Positions 36,539-45,745 are shown, numbered from the stretch's first letter. The stretch is DNA of 64,000 nucleotides from Stappia sp. WLB 29 (GCF_023507705.1 NZ_JALBGD010000004.1:124001-188000), one strand, 5' to 3'. The notes: a model not told the origin generated them from the sequence alone. Made by a program: numbers and translations.

Positions 36539-36991
36539 CTACCCCGGCAGCACCTGCGAGTGCTTGACCGTGCCGAAGGCGAAGCTCGATTCCAGCGAGG
36601 CGATGCAGGGGATCTTGTGGATCCGCCGGCGCATGAAGCTCTCGTAGTCGGCGAGCGAGGCGACCACCACCTTGAGCAGGTAGTCGCGGTCGCCGGCCAG
36701 CAGGTAGCAATCCATGATCTCCTCGATGCCGGCCACCGCTTGCTCGAAGGTCGCCACCGTTTCCTGGGTGTGGGGCGTCAGCTTCACCTGCAGGAACACG
36801 GTGACGGGAAGCCCGTAGGCCTGCGGGTCGACCACCGCCGCATAGCCGGAAATGATGCCGGCCTTTTCCAGGTTGCGCACCCGCCGCAGGCAGGGCGAGG
36901 GCGACAGGCCCACCCTTTCCGAAAGCTGCTGGTTGGTCAGACGCCCGTCCTTCTGCAACTCTCGCAGGATGCGGCGGTCGATATCGTCCAT
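36539..36991 (-). CDS. mdeR: Lrp/AsnC-family regulator, probable MdeR
   Basis: A 150-residue regulator. The N-terminal HTH is 'DDIDRRILRELQKDGRLTNQ' plus 'QLSERVGLSPSPCLRRVRNL', and a C-terminal RAM (ACT-like) effector domain follows. It is divergent from a methionine gamma-lyase and E1-type dehydrogenase pair. This is the same arrangement as Pseudomonas putida mdeR-mdeA-mdeB, where MdeR activates in response to methionine. On that basis it is named MdeR. A perfect 17-base palindrome lies 15 bases upstream of its start in the shared promoter region. Confidence 0.85.
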   Translation of the reverse strand: MDDIDRRILRELQKDGRLTNQQLSERVGLSPSPCLRRVRNLEKAGIISGYAAVVDPQAYGLPVTVFLQVKLTPHTQETVATFEQAVAGIEEIMDCYLLAGDRDYLLKVVVASLADYESFMRRRIHKIPCIASLESSFAFGTVKHSQVLPG

Positions 36992-37005
36992 TTATCGGCT
37001 CCATG

Positions 37006-37022
37006 TTGGCAGGATCTGCCAA
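37006..37022. promoter_or_regulatory. Palindromic operator candidate in the mdeR-mdeA divergent region
   Basis: TTGGCAG (37006-37012), GAT, CTGCCAA (37016-37022) form a perfect 7-3-7 inverted repeat. Size and dyad symmetry fit Lrp/AsnC-family sites, which are about 13-17 bases, and the location between regulator and target fits autoregulation plus activation of mdeA. Confidence 0.55.
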
Positions 37023-37161
37023 TCTGAGGGAGTTTCGAGGCAAACTACGCCAGAAACCGCCTTTCGCGAAACCCTAGACTGCCCTCAGCCGTTCGGGAGA
37101 GACGAGGGGGCGATGCCGCCCGCGCTCTCGCCGCCCGCCACCCGGTAGAGGAGCCTTCGCC

Positions 37162-38370
37162 ATGACCCGCAGCAACCTTCCGCTCGGCTTTGCCACCCGC
37201 GCCATCCATCACGGCTACGATCCGCTCGCCAACGAGGGCGCGCTGACGCCGCCGGTGCATCTGACCTCGACCTTCGCCTTCGAGACCGCGGAAGCGGGCG
37301 GCGAGATGTTCGCCGGCGAGCGGGCGGGCCATGTCTACAGCCGCATCTCCAACCCGACGCTGGCGCTGCTGGAAGAGCGCATGGCGGTGCTGGAAGGCGG
37401 CGAGGCGGCCATCGCCTTCGGCTCCGGCATGGGCGCGATCACCGCGGTGATGTGGACCCTGCTGTCGCCGGGCGACGAGATCCTGGTCGACAAGACGCTT
37501 TACGGCTGCACCTTCGCCTTCTTCCGCCACGGGCTGGCGAAGTTCGGCGTGACCGTCACCCATGTGGACATGCGCGATCCGGAAAACGTCGCGGCTGCGA
37601 TCTCGCCGCGCACCCGCATCGTCTATTTCGAGACGCCGGCCAATCCGAACATGCGCCTCGTCGACATCGCCGCCGTTTCGCGGATCGCCCGCACGGCCGG
37701 CGCCCGCACCGTGGTCGACAACACCTATGCAACGCCGGTGCTGACCCGGCCGCTGGAGCTGGGCGCCGACATCGTCGTTCATTCGGCCACCAAGTATCTC
37801 GGCGGCCATGGCGACCTGATCGCCGGCATGGCCGTCGGTTCGACTGAGGACATGCACCAGGTGCGGCTCGTCGGGTTGAAGGACATGACCGGGGCGGTGA
37901 TGGCGCCGCTGACCGCGCATCTGATCATGCGCGGGCTGAAGACGCTGGAGCTGCGGATGGAGCGTCACTGCGCCAGCGCGCAGGCCGCCGCGCAGCTGCT
38001 GGAGGACCACCCGGCGGTGGCCGCCGTCCACTATCCGGGCCTGGCGAGCTTTGCCCAGCATGCGCTGGCCGCGCGCCAGATGCCGGGCTTCGGCGGCATG
38101 ATCGCCTTCGAACTGGTCGGCGGCATGCGCGCCGGCATCGAGTTCCTGGATGCGCTTAGCCTCGCCCGCCGCGCCGTGAGCCTGGGCGACGCGGAAACGC
38201 TGGTCCAGCACCCGGCGAGCATGACGCACTCGACCTACACGCCGCAGGAACGGCAGGAACACGGCATTTCCGACGGGCTGATCCGGCTGTCGGTCGGGCT
38301 GGAGACGCCGCAGGACATTCTCGCCGACCTTGCCCAGGCGCTCGACAAGGTCTGGCGCGTGGCTGCCTGA
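37162..38370 (+). CDS. mdeA: Methionine gamma-lyase (PLP-dependent)
   Basis: A 402-residue Cys/Met-metabolism PLP enzyme that splits L-methionine into 2-oxobutyrate, methanethiol and ammonia. The PLP lysine is in 'DIVVHSATKYLGGHGDLIAG', and 'SRISNPTLALLEERMAVLEG' gives the phosphate-binding Tyr/Arg region. The Cys in 'DKTLYGCTFAFFRHG' (near residue 115) is the residue that marks methionine gamma-lyases, as opposed to cystathionine lyases or synthases. 'TPANPNMRLVDI' is typical. Context (Lrp-type regulator, E1-type enzyme for the 2-oxobutyrate) supports catabolic use of methionine. Confidence 0.92.
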   Translation: MTRSNLPLGFATRAIHHGYDPLANEGALTPPVHLTSTFAFETAEAGGEMFAGERAGHVYSRISNPTLALLEERMAVLEGGEAAIAFGSGMGAITAVMWTLLSPGDEILVDKTLYGCTFAFFRHGLAKFGVTVTHVDMRDPENVAAAISPRTRIVYFETPANPNMRLVDIAAVSRIARTAGARTVVDNTYATPVLTRPLELGADIVVHSATKYLGGHGDLIAGMAVGSTEDMHQVRLVGLKDMTGAVMAPLTAHLIMRGLKTLELRMERHCASAQAAAQLLEDHPAVAAVHYPGLASFAQHALAARQMPGFGGMIAFELVGGMRAGIEFLDALSLARRAVSLGDAETLVQHPASMTHSTYTPQERQEHGISDGLIRLSVGLETPQDILADLAQALDKVWRVAA

Positions 38371-38379
38371 TCGGGCGAG

Positions 38380-38438
38380 TCCGACAGGCGAAGCTCCGGC
38401 AGGCCGGGCAATTTTTGCATCGGTTTTGGCCTGTCGGA
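38380..38438 (+). repeat. 10-base inverted repeat between mdeA and mdeB
   Basis: TCCGACAGGC (38380-38389) is the exact reverse complement of GCCTGTCGGA (38429-38438), with a 39-base spacer. An additional GCGAACAAAATTCGC palindrome lies at 38479-38493 in an A-rich stretch. The 183-base gap may hold a processing hairpin or a separate promoter for mdeB. Confidence 0.45.
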
Positions 38439-38553
38439 GATCGATTTCGGAAAGATTTTGGCGCAGAAAAGAAAAAAAGCGAACAAAATTCGCCTGATGC
38501 TGCCCTTATGTTGGGCGTACTCCGCGGTACGCAAGCGCAAAGGCAAGGCAGTG

Positions 38554-40944
38554 ATGGACAGCACCCGCAAGGCCGAATTGAAGGCCATCGAGAAGAAACT
38601 CCTGTGGCTCGCCTGCTGGACGATCCACAACGCCAACCATCTGAGGGAAAAGGGCGACGGCATGAAGGTCGGCGGCCACCAGGCCTCCTGCGCCTCGATG
38701 GTGTCGATCATGACCGCGCTCTATTTCGACTGCCTGCGCCCGCAGGACCGGGTGGCGGTGAAGCCGCATGCCTCGCCCGTCTTCCATGCCATGCAGTATC
38801 TGGCCGGCAACCAGACGCGCGAGAAGCTGGAAGCGTTCCGCGCCTATGGCGGCGCGCAGTCCTATCCCAGCCGCACCAAGGACATCGACGACGTCGATTT
38901 CTCCACCGGCTCGGTCGGCCTCGGCGTCGCGATCACCGCCTTCTCCTCGATGGTGCAGGATTACCTTGCCGCCAAGCCATGGGCCGCGAAGCGCCCCGAG
39001 GGGCGGATGATCGCGCTGGTCGGCGATGCCGAGCTCGATGAGGGCAATATCTACGAGGCGCTGCAGGAGGGCTGGAAGCACGGCCTGCGCAACACCTGGT
39101 GGATCATCGACTACAACCGCCAGAGCCTCGACGGCGTCGTGCGCGAGGGGCTGGCCGGGCGGATCGAAGCGATCTTCGGCGCCTTCGGCTGGGATGTGGT
39201 GCGGCTGAAATACGGCGCGCTGCAGAAGGCGGCCTTCGCCGAGCCGGGCGGCGAGGCCCTGCGCAGCTGGATCGACGGCTGCCCGAACGCGCTCTACTCG
39301 GCGCTGGCCTTCCAGGGTGGCGCTGCCTGGCGCAAGCGCCTGCTCGACGATATCGGCGACCAGGGCGATGCAACGGCGTTGATCGAGCGGCGGAGCGATG
39401 CCGAGCTGCAGGAGCTGATGACCAATCTCGGCGGCCATTGCCTGGAGACGCTGGGCGAGACCTTTGCCGAGCAGGCGCGCCACGACCGCCCGACCGCCTT
39501 CGTCGCCTATACGATCAAGGGCTGGAACACCCCGCTCGCCGGTCACAAGGACAACCATGCCGGCCTGATGACGCCGGGCCAGATGGAAGAGTTCCGCGCC
39601 GCCATGAAGGTGCGCGAGGGGCACGAATGGGACTACGCCGAGGGCCTCGACATCGACGAGGCGGCGCTGCGCGAGGCGGTGCTTTCGACGCCGTTCTTCG
39701 CCGCCGGCCGCAGACGTCACCATGCCGAGCCGGTGGCGACCACCGGGCCGGTCGCGCTCGACGACAAGGTGCTGTCGACCCAGGCCGGCTTCGGCAAAAT
39801 CCTCGACCAGATCGCCCGCTCGGATTCGAAACTTGCCGAGCGCATCGTCACGACCTCGCCGGACGTGACCGTCTCCACCAATCTAGGCCCCTGGGTGAAC
39901 CGGCGCGGCCTGTTCGCCCGCGACGCGGTGGCCGACACGTTCCGCGACGAGCGGATCCCCTCGGCGCAGAAGTGGGCCTTCTCGCCGGAGGGCCAGCATA
40001 TCGAGCTGGGCATCGCCGAGATGAACCTGTTCCTGCTGCTGGGTGCGGCCGGCCTGTCGCACTCGCTGTTCGGCGAGCGGCTGATTCCGGTCGGCACGCT
40101 CTACGATCCGTTCATCTCGCGCGGTCTCGATGCGCTGAACTATGCCTGCTACCAGGATGCCCGCTTCCTGCTGGTGGCGACGCCCTCGGGCGTGACGCTG
40201 GCGCCGGAAGGCGGCGCGCACCAGTCGGTGGCGACGCCGCTGATCGGCATGAGCCAGGACGGGCTCGCCTCGTTCGAGCCGGCCTGGCTGGACGAGCTGT
40301 CGACCATCATGGACTGGAGCTTCGACTACCTGCAGCGCGACGGCGAGGGCGATCCGGACGAGCGCACCTGGCTGCGCGACGAGACCGGCGGCTCGGTCTA
40401 TCTGCGCCTGTCGACGAGGGCGCTGGAGCAGCCGATGCGCCGCGAGGACGAGGCGTTCCGCCGCGGCGTCATCGACGGCGCCTACTGGCTGCGCGAGCCC
40501 GGCCCCAATTGCGAGGTGGTGATCGCCTATCAGGGTGCGGTCGGCCCGGAGGCCATCGAGGCGGCAGGCCGCATCGGCGGCGACCGCCGTGACATCGGCG
40601 TGCTGGCGGTGACCTCCGCCGACCGGCTGAACGCCGGCTGGCACGCGGCGATGCGCATGCGCAAGCGCGGCCATCGCGGCGCCATGAGCCATATCGAGCG
40701 GCTGCTGTCGCCGCTGCCGGCCCATTGCACGATGATCACGGTGATCGACGGCCATCCGGCGACGCTCGCCTGGCTCGGCTCGGTCTGCGGCCACCGCACG
40801 GCGGCGCTGGGCGTCGAGCATTTCGGCCAGACCGGCACCGTCGCCGACCTCTACCACCACTTCGGCATCGATGCGGATGCCATCGTCGCGGCGGCCTCGG
40901 AACTGGCGCCGGGACGCCCGGTGCGGCTGGTCAATCCGCTCTGA
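38554..40944 (+). CDS. mdeB: Homodimeric 2-oxoacid dehydrogenase E1 (AceE/transketolase-like), probable 2-oxobutyrate E1 MdeB
   Basis: 796 residues, thiamine-diphosphate dependent. The TPP motif GD-x(n)-N is seen in 'MIALVGDAELDEGNIYEAL' and then 'NTWWIIDYNRQSLDG'. 'KVGGHQASCASMVSIMTALY' and 'STGSVGLGVAITAF' align with AceE-type E1 proteins. It is shorter than E. coli AceE (about 890). Position behind methionine gamma-lyase mirrors P. putida mdeB, proposed to oxidise 2-oxobutyrate to propionyl-CoA with E2/E3 supplied elsewhere; no E2 or E3 gene is adjacent. Plain pyruvate E1 remains possible. ATG 38554 has AAGG five bases upstream; the open frame upstream is A-rich leader. Confidence 0.85.
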   Translation: MDSTRKAELKAIEKKLLWLACWTIHNANHLREKGDGMKVGGHQASCASMVSIMTALYFDCLRPQDRVAVKPHASPVFHAMQYLAGNQTREKLEAFRAYGGAQSYPSRTKDIDDVDFSTGSVGLGVAITAFSSMVQDYLAAKPWAAKRPEGRMIALVGDAELDEGNIYEALQEGWKHGLRNTWWIIDYNRQSLDGVVREGLAGRIEAIFGAFGWDVVRLKYGALQKAAFAEPGGEALRSWIDGCPNALYSALAFQGGAAWRKRLLDDIGDQGDATALIERRSDAELQELMTNLGGHCLETLGETFAEQARHDRPTAFVAYTIKGWNTPLAGHKDNHAGLMTPGQMEEFRAAMKVREGHEWDYAEGLDIDEAALREAVLSTPFFAAGRRRHHAEPVATTGPVALDDKVLSTQAGFGKILDQIARSDSKLAERIVTTSPDVTVSTNLGPWVNRRGLFARDAVADTFRDERIPSAQKWAFSPEGQHIELGIAEMNLFLLLGAAGLSHSLFGERLIPVGTLYDPFISRGLDALNYACYQDARFLLVATPSGVTLAPEGGAHQSVATPLIGMSQDGLASFEPAWLDELSTIMDWSFDYLQRDGEGDPDERTWLRDETGGSVYLRLSTRALEQPMRREDEAFRRGVIDGAYWLREPGPNCEVVIAYQGAVGPEAIEAAGRIGGDRRDIGVLAVTSADRLNAGWHAAMRMRKRGHRGAMSHIERLLSPLPAHCTMITVIDGHPATLAWLGSVCGHRTAALGVEHFGQTGTVADLYHHFGIDADAIVAAASELAPGRPVRLVNPL

Positions 40945-40995
40945 GGCGGGCGCGCCGAGCGCACCGACTTTCCTGTTGCCTGCAAGGCGCCTGTA

Positions 40996-41025
40996 GCGGG
41001 CGGGGGATTTGCATTCCCCGCCCGC
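40996..41025 (+). terminator. Strong GC hairpin after mdeB
   Basis: GCGGGCGGGG (40996-41005) pairs perfectly with CCCCGCCCGC (41016-41025) around a ten-base loop. There is no real T-run (CTGCTTACAT follows), so it may be a weak terminator or a structured hslV leader. Confidence 0.45.
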
Positions 41026-41127
41026 CTGCTTACATAGGCAGACCGGAGGGGCGCTCCGGGGCCGGTCCGGCAGGTCCGGCCTTTCGTGCCCCGCTCCCCC
41101 GAACGACCTGGCAGGAGACGACAGCGC

Positions 41128-41685
41128 ATGCAGGCACAGCACGATCCCACGGGCTGGCACGGCACCACCATCCTCAGCGTCCGCAAGGGCGGCAAGGTGG
41201 TCATCGCCGGCGACGGGCAGGTCTCCCTCGGCCAGACCGTGATCAAGCACACGGCGCGTAAGGTGCGCCCGCTGGCCAAGGGCGAGGTGATTGCCGGCTT
41301 CGCCGGCGCCACCGCCGACGCCTTCACCCTGTTCGAGCGGCTGGAAGCCAAGTTGGAGCAGTATCCGGGACAGCTGATGCGCGCCTGCGTGGAGCTGGCC
41401 AAGGACTGGCGGACCGACCGCTACCTGCGCCGTCTAGAGGCGATGATGCTGGTGGCCGACAAGTCGGTGTCGCTGGTGCTGACCGGTACCGGCGACGTGC
41501 TGGAGCCGGAAGGCGGCGTCATGGGCATCGGCTCGGGCGGCAACTACGCGCTGGCAGCCGCCCGCGCGCTGGCCGACTCGGACCTCGATGCCGAGACCAT
41601 CGCTCGCCGGGCCATGGCGATCGCCGCCGACATCTGCGTCTACACCAACGGCAACCTCACCATCGAGACGCTGGATGCCGATTGA
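41128..41685 (+). CDS. hslV: ATP-dependent protease subunit HslV (ClpQ)
   Basis: 185 residues. The proteasome-type Thr nucleophile is in '[20 protein letters not shown]', with a 12-residue propeptide before the Thr-Thr, as in many alphaproteobacteria. '[20 protein letters not shown]' contains the catalytic Lys, and '[18 protein letters not shown]' is the Gly-Ser-Gly region. The dodecamer pairs with HslU hexamers to degrade misfolded proteins. ATG 41128 is preceded by AGGAG. A GNAT gene overlaps its last 11 bases and separates it from hslU. Confidence 0.97.
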   Translation: MQAQHDPTGWHGTTILSVRKGGKVVIAGDGQVSLGQTVIKHTARKVRPLAKGEVIAGFAGATADAFTLFERLEAKLEQYPGQLMRACVELAKDWRTDRYLRRLEAMMLVADKSVSLVLTGTGDVLEPEGGVMGIGSGGNYALAAARALADSDLDAETIARRAMAIAADICVYTNGNLTIETLDAD

Positions 41686-42217
41686 CCCGCAGCGCATCGG
41701 TTTCCGGCCGGTCACGGCTGCCGATCTGCCGCTGCTGGCGCGGTGGCTGGAGACCCCGCATTGGCGCCGGTGGTGGGGCGAGCCGGAAACCGAGCTCGGC
41801 TATATCCGCGAGATGGTGGAGGGACGGGACACGACCGAGCCCTGGCTGTTCACCCTGGACGGCCGCGAGGCGGGCTATATCCAGGTCTGGTATGTGAGCG
41901 ACAACCGGACGCCGGAGATCGCCGCCGAGGCTCCCTGGGTCGCCGAACTTCCGGCCGATGCGGTCGGTGTCGACCTGTCCATCGGCGAGGAGGCGGATCT
42001 GTCCCGCGGCATCGGCACGGCGGCGCTGACGGCCTTCGTCGCGCAGCTTCGCGCGCGGGGACACCAGCGGATCGTCATCGACCCGGACGCGGACAACCGC
42101 CGCGCCTGCCGCGCCTACGAAAAGGCGGGCTTCCGGCCGCTCGCGCATCTTGCCGGCCGCACGGGCGAGGCGCTGATCATGGAACATGTCGAAAGCACCC
42201 AGGAGGTCCGTCCGTGA
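41675..42217 (+). CDS. GNAT-family acetyltransferase, AAC(6')-like
   Basis: 180 residues. The GNAT core is visible with the acetyl-CoA loop in '[20 protein letters not shown]' (R-G-x-G-T-x-A) and '[20 protein letters not shown]' (the N-x-x-A-x-x-x-Y-x-K-x-GF signature). '[20 protein letters not shown]' resembles the aminoglycoside 6'-N-acetyltransferase start, but no resistance role can be claimed. The start lies inside the end of hslV (11-base overlap, different frame), and hslU follows 49 bases later, so it is embedded in the protease operon. Acetylation of a protein or metabolite is equally likely. Confidence 0.87.
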   Translation: MPIDPQRIGFRPVTAADLPLLARWLETPHWRRWWGEPETELGYIREMVEGRDTTEPWLFTLDGREAGYIQVWYVSDNRTPEIAAEAPWVAELPADAVGVDLSIGEEADLSRGIGTAALTAFVAQLRARGHQRIVIDPDADNRRACRAYEKAGFRPLAHLAGRTGEALIMEHVESTQEVRP

Positions 42218-42266
42218 CCGCCCGGTCCGGCCTCCGACTGAGCTTCATCGAGAGAAAGACACGGCT

Positions 42267-43571
42267 ATGACCACTTTGTCCCCACGCGAGATCGTCTCCG
42301 AGCTGGACCGCTACATCGTCGGCCAGAAGGACGCCAAGCGCGCCGTCGCCATCGCCCTGCGCAACCGCTGGCGCCGCCAGCAGCTGGACGACAGCCTCCG
42401 CGAGGAGGTGATGCCGAAGAACATCCTGATGATCGGCCCGACCGGCGTCGGCAAGACGGAGATCTCCCGCCGGCTGGCCAAGCTGGCCAACGCGCCCTTC
42501 GTCAAGGTCGAGGCGACCAAGTTCACGGAAGTGGGCTATGTCGGCCGCGACGTGGAGCAGATCGTCCGCGACCTGGTCGAGGCCGGCATCGCCCTGGTGC
42601 GCGCCGCCAAGCGCAAGGCGGTCGAGGCCAAGGCCCATCTGCAGGCCGAGGAGCGGGTGCTGGAGGCGCTGGTCGGCAAGGGCGCGAGCCCGGCCACCCG
42701 GGACAGCTTCCGCAAGAAGCTGCGCGACGGCGAGCTGGACGACAAGGAAATCGAGATCCAGGTGCGGGCCGCCCCGCAGATGCCGAGCTTCGAGATGCCC
42801 GGCATGCCCGGCGCCAGCGTCGGCGTGATGAACCTGTCCGACATGCTCGGCAAGGCGTTCGGCGGTCAGACCAAGCCGCGCCGCGTCTCCGTGCGCGACA
42901 GCTATCAGATCCTGCTGGAGCAGGAGGCCGATGCGCTGCTCGACGAGGACAAGGTGGTCGAGGAAGCCATTCACCTGGTGGAGAATGCCGGCATCGTCTT
43001 CCTCGACGAGATCGACAAGATCTGCGCGCGCGGCGAGCGCATGGGCGGCGACGTCTCACGCGAGGGCGTGCAGCGCGACCTGCTGCCGTTGATCGAGGGC
43101 ACGGTCGTCGCCACCAAGCACGGGCCGGTCAAGACCGACCACATCCTGTTCATCGCCTCCGGCGCCTTCCACGTCGCCAAGCCGTCGGACCTGCTGCCGG
43201 AACTGCAGGGCCGCCTGCCGATCCGCGTCGAGCTGAAAGCGCTGACCAAGGACGATTTCCGCGCGATCCTGACCGACACGGAAGTGAGCCTGATCAAGCA
43301 GTATGTCGCCCTGCTGGCGACGGAAGAGGTGGAGCTGACTTTCACCGACGACGCGATCGAGGAAATCGCCTCCATCGCCGTCGACCTCAACTCCACCATC
43401 GAGAACATCGGAGCACGCCGGCTGCAGACGGTGATGGAACGCATCCTCGACGAGGTGTCCTTCGTTGCGCCCGACATGGCCGAGCGCAACGTGACCATCG
43501 ACGCGGCCTATGTGCGCGAGAATATCGGCGAACTCGCCAAGAACGTCGACCTGTCGAGGTTCATCCTGTGA
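42267..43571 (+). CDS. hslU: ATP-dependent protease ATPase subunit HslU (ClpY)
   Basis: 434 residues, the AAA+ unfoldase of HslVU. Walker A is '[20 protein letters not shown]' (about 57-76), and '[20 protein letters not shown]' is the pore-loop region (GYVG). Walker B is '[20 protein letters not shown]', and the C-terminal '[16 protein letters not shown]' inserts into HslV to activate it. The intermediate I-domain is present (about 110-240). ATG 42267 fits the conserved start '[20 protein letters not shown]'. Confidence 0.98.
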   Translation: MTTLSPREIVSELDRYIVGQKDAKRAVAIALRNRWRRQQLDDSLREEVMPKNILMIGPTGVGKTEISRRLAKLANAPFVKVEATKFTEVGYVGRDVEQIVRDLVEAGIALVRAAKRKAVEAKAHLQAEERVLEALVGKGASPATRDSFRKKLRDGELDDKEIEIQVRAAPQMPSFEMPGMPGASVGVMNLSDMLGKAFGGQTKPRRVSVRDSYQILLEQEADALLDEDKVVEEAIHLVENAGIVFLDEIDKICARGERMGGDVSREGVQRDLLPLIEGTVVATKHGPVKTDHILFIASGAFHVAKPSDLLPELQGRLPIRVELKALTKDDFRAILTDTEVSLIKQYVALLATEEVELTFTDDAIEEIASIAVDLNSTIENIGARRLQTVMERILDEVSFVAPDMAERNVTIDAAYVRENIGELAKNVDLSRFIL

Positions 43572-43641
43572 TCCGCGTCAAGGTTTTTCCCGCGACCGCT
43601 TGGCGCTTGCCGCGCTGCGGCGGCAATGGCAGCATGCGCCC

Positions 43642-44136
43642 ATGGTAGCGATCCGCAAGAGTTTCGAGGAAGGCCACAGGCGCAAGTTTCTCGTCGTCGT
43701 CGACGAGACGGCCGAGTGCGACCGGGCCATCGTCTATGCCGCCAAGCGCGCGGAGCGCACCGGCGGCGTCGCCACGCTGCTCTATGTGATCGCACCCGGC
43801 GATTTCCAGCACTGGATCGGCGTGGAGGACATCATGCGCGCCGAGGCCCGCGAGGAGGCGGATGCCTGCCTTGCCCGTGCGGCCGACCGGGTGCGCGCCG
43901 TGGCCCGCACCACCCCGGAACTGGTGGTGCGTGAGGGCAACCGCTCGGATGAAATCCTGCAGCTGATCGAAGAGGATGCGGACATCGCCATCCTGGTGCT
44001 GGCGGCCGGCAGCGGCACGGAAGGGCCGGGCCCGCTCGTCACCGCCATCGCCGGCAAGGGGGCGGGCAGTTTTCCCATTCCGGTGACCATCGTGCCGGGA
44101 ACGCTGGACGACGAATCGATCGCGGCGCTCGCCTGA
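43642..44136 (+). CDS. Single-domain universal stress protein
   Basis: 164 residues with the UspA fold: 'RRKFLVVVDETAECDRAIVY', then 'ATLLYVIAPGDFQHWIGVED' and 'SDEILQLIEEDADIAILVLA'. The C-terminal segment 'AAGSGTEGPGPLVTAIAGKG' lacks the G-x2-G-x9-G-S/T ATP motif, so it belongs to the non-ATP-binding Usp class. It lies 70 bases downstream of hslU and may be part of a stress-response transcript with hslVU. ATG 43642 is chosen because the preceding residues are not conserved. Confidence 0.88.
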   Translation: MVAIRKSFEEGHRRKFLVVVDETAECDRAIVYAAKRAERTGGVATLLYVIAPGDFQHWIGVEDIMRAEAREEADACLARAADRVRAVARTTPELVVREGNRSDEILQLIEEDADIAILVLAAGSGTEGPGPLVTAIAGKGAGSFPIPVTIVPGTLDDESIAALA

Positions 44137-44155
44137 GCGCAACAAAAGCAAAGAC

Positions 44156-44168
44156 TGGAACCATTCCA
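44156..44168. promoter_or_regulatory. Small palindrome upstream of nfuA, possible iron-regulatory site
   Basis: TGGAA-CCA-TTCCA is a perfect 5-3-5 inverted repeat in an A/T-richer stretch, about 200 bases before nfuA and followed by a -10-like TATATT near 44196-44201. Its layout recalls Irr-type sites (TTAGAA..TTCTAA) of rhizobia, but the match is partial. Confidence 0.25.
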
Positions 44169-44362
44169 ATCTGGAAACGCGATCCCCTTCGCTGTATATT
44201 AGGGTCAAGACCGCAGCTGATGCAGGCCATGGTGGCTCTTGCGACGCGACGCGAGACCGTATGCAAGACCTGCGACCGCATGCTCCTGCAAGGGCCGGGC
44301 CGGCAGGTACAGGCCTGCGAGGGCGCGGCCCTGGGCCACGCCCCCTAACAAGGAAGACCGAC

Positions 44363-44917
44363 ATGTTCATTCAGACAGAGGCGACGCCGAACCCGGCGAC
44401 CCTCAAGTTCCTCCCCGGCCGGATCGTCCTGCCGGAAGGCACCATGGACTTCCGCAAGAGCGAGGATGCCGGCACGTCTCCGCTGGCGCAGACCCTGTTC
44501 CAGGTGGATGGTGTGGAAGGCATCTTCTTCGGCCACGATTTCATCTCGGTGACCAAGGGCGATGTCGACTGGCAGCACATCAAGCCGGCGATCCTCGGTG
44601 CCATCATGGAGCACTTCATGTCCGGTGCGCCGGTCGTGGCCAGCGAGATGTCCGAGGAAAGCGACGAGGAGTTCTTCGAGGAGGGCGACGAGGAAACCGT
44701 CGGCACCATCAAGGAACTGATCGAGACGCGCGTGCGCCCGGCCGTGGCGCAGGACGGCGGCGACATCACCTTCCGCGGTTTCCGCGACGGGATCGTCTAC
44801 CTGTCGATGCGCGGCGCCTGCTCGGGCTGCCCGTCCTCGACCGCGACGCTGAAGCACGGCATCCAGAACCTGCTCCGGCATTTCGTGCCGGAAGTCGAGG
44901 AAGTGCGCGCGATCTGA
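44363..44917 (+). CDS. nfuA: NfuA/NifU-like Fe-S cluster carrier
   Basis: 184 residues. The N-terminal Nfu_N domain begins 'MFIQTEATPNPATLKFLPGR'. The C-terminal NifU domain has 'AVAQDGGDITFRGFRDGIVY' and the cluster-binding CxxC in 'LSMRGACSGCPSSTATLKHG'. It carries a 4Fe-4S cluster as a dimer and delivers it to target enzymes. AAGGA seven bases before ATG 44363 fixes the start; the open frame upstream is not homologous. A hairpin terminator follows at 44938. Confidence 0.95.
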   Translation: MFIQTEATPNPATLKFLPGRIVLPEGTMDFRKSEDAGTSPLAQTLFQVDGVEGIFFGHDFISVTKGDVDWQHIKPAILGAIMEHFMSGAPVVASEMSEESDEEFFEEGDEETVGTIKELIETRVRPAVAQDGGDITFRGFRDGIVYLSMRGACSGCPSSTATLKHGIQNLLRHFVPEVEEVRAI

Positions 44918-44937
44918 GAACCAAGGCGTGACTTGAC

Positions 44938-44980
44938 GGGCGGTCCGGCTGCCGAAGCGGCCGGGCCGCCCTCGCGTTTT
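44938..44980 (+). terminator. Intrinsic terminator after nfuA
   Basis: A 15-base stem (44938-44952 with 44957-44971, two G-T wobbles) around a CGAA loop is followed by TCGCGTTTT. It starts 21 bases after the nfuA stop. Confidence 0.7.
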
Positions 44981-45076
44981 CCGGCATCGCTGCCGGCGCC
45001 GGTGCGGACCCGACGGTCCATCGTCTTAGCCTTTGGTTCTGTCGACTTCTTCCGTCGTCAACGGTTTAGTGATCTC

Positions 45077-45745
45077 ATGAGACTGCTTGCCATCGATACC
45101 GCGCTCGACGCCTGTTCGGTCGCCGTCCATGACGGCAGCGGCGAGGTGCTGCGCCTGACCACGGCCAGCGAGGTGCTGGGGCGCGGGCATGCCGAGCGGC
45201 TGATGGGGATGATCGGTGAGGTGATGGCCGAGGCGAGCCTGCCCTTCGCTGCGCTCGACCGGATCGCGGTCACCGTCGGCCCCGGCTCCTTCACCGGCCT
45301 CAGGGTCGGCCTGTCCGCCGCCCGCGGCATCGCTCTCGTGGTCGGCGCGCCGGCGGTCGGCATCGGCACCCTGGAAGCGCTTGCCGCCAGCGTGTCGGTC
45401 GGAGAGCCGGTCCATGCGGTGCTGGCTGCCAAGGGCGGCGAGATCTACGCACAGGGATTCGCCGCCGACGGGACGCCGCTCGAGGCGCCGCAGGCCGTTG
45501 ACGCCGCCACCTATGGCGCAGCCTTGCCTCCGGGCGCCGCGCTCTATGGCAGCGGCGCGGCCAAGCTGGTGGCGGCGAGCGGACGCGAGGACCTCAGGAT
45601 CCTCGGAGAGGCCGGTTGGCCGGACATTGCCGCCGTGGCGCGGCTCGGCACCGCCGCCGAGGTCGGCAGCCATCCGCCCGAGCCGCTTTACCTGCGCCCG
45701 CCCGATGCGGCGCCCGCGCGGCGCGACATACGGTTGCTGGCATGA
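45077..45745 (+). CDS. tsaB: tRNA threonylcarbamoyladenosine biosynthesis protein TsaB
   Basis: A 222-residue ASKHA-fold protein starting 'MRLLAIDTALDACSVAVHDG'. 'IAVTVGPGSFTGLRVGLSAA' is the TsaB signature, and 'AKGGEIYAQGF' follows. It partners TsaD and TsaE to make t6A at position 37 of ANN-reading tRNAs. The frame is open upstream but the fold starts at ATG 45077. Its stop overlaps the rimI start (ATGA), a frequent alphaproteobacterial pairing. Confidence 0.94.
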   Translation: MRLLAIDTALDACSVAVHDGSGEVLRLTTASEVLGRGHAERLMGMIGEVMAEASLPFAALDRIAVTVGPGSFTGLRVGLSAARGIALVVGAPAVGIGTLEALAASVSVGEPVHAVLAAKGGEIYAQGFAADGTPLEAPQAVDAATYGAALPPGAALYGSGAAKLVAASGREDLRILGEAGWPDIAAVARLGTAAEVGSHPPEPLYLRPPDAAPARRDIRLLA

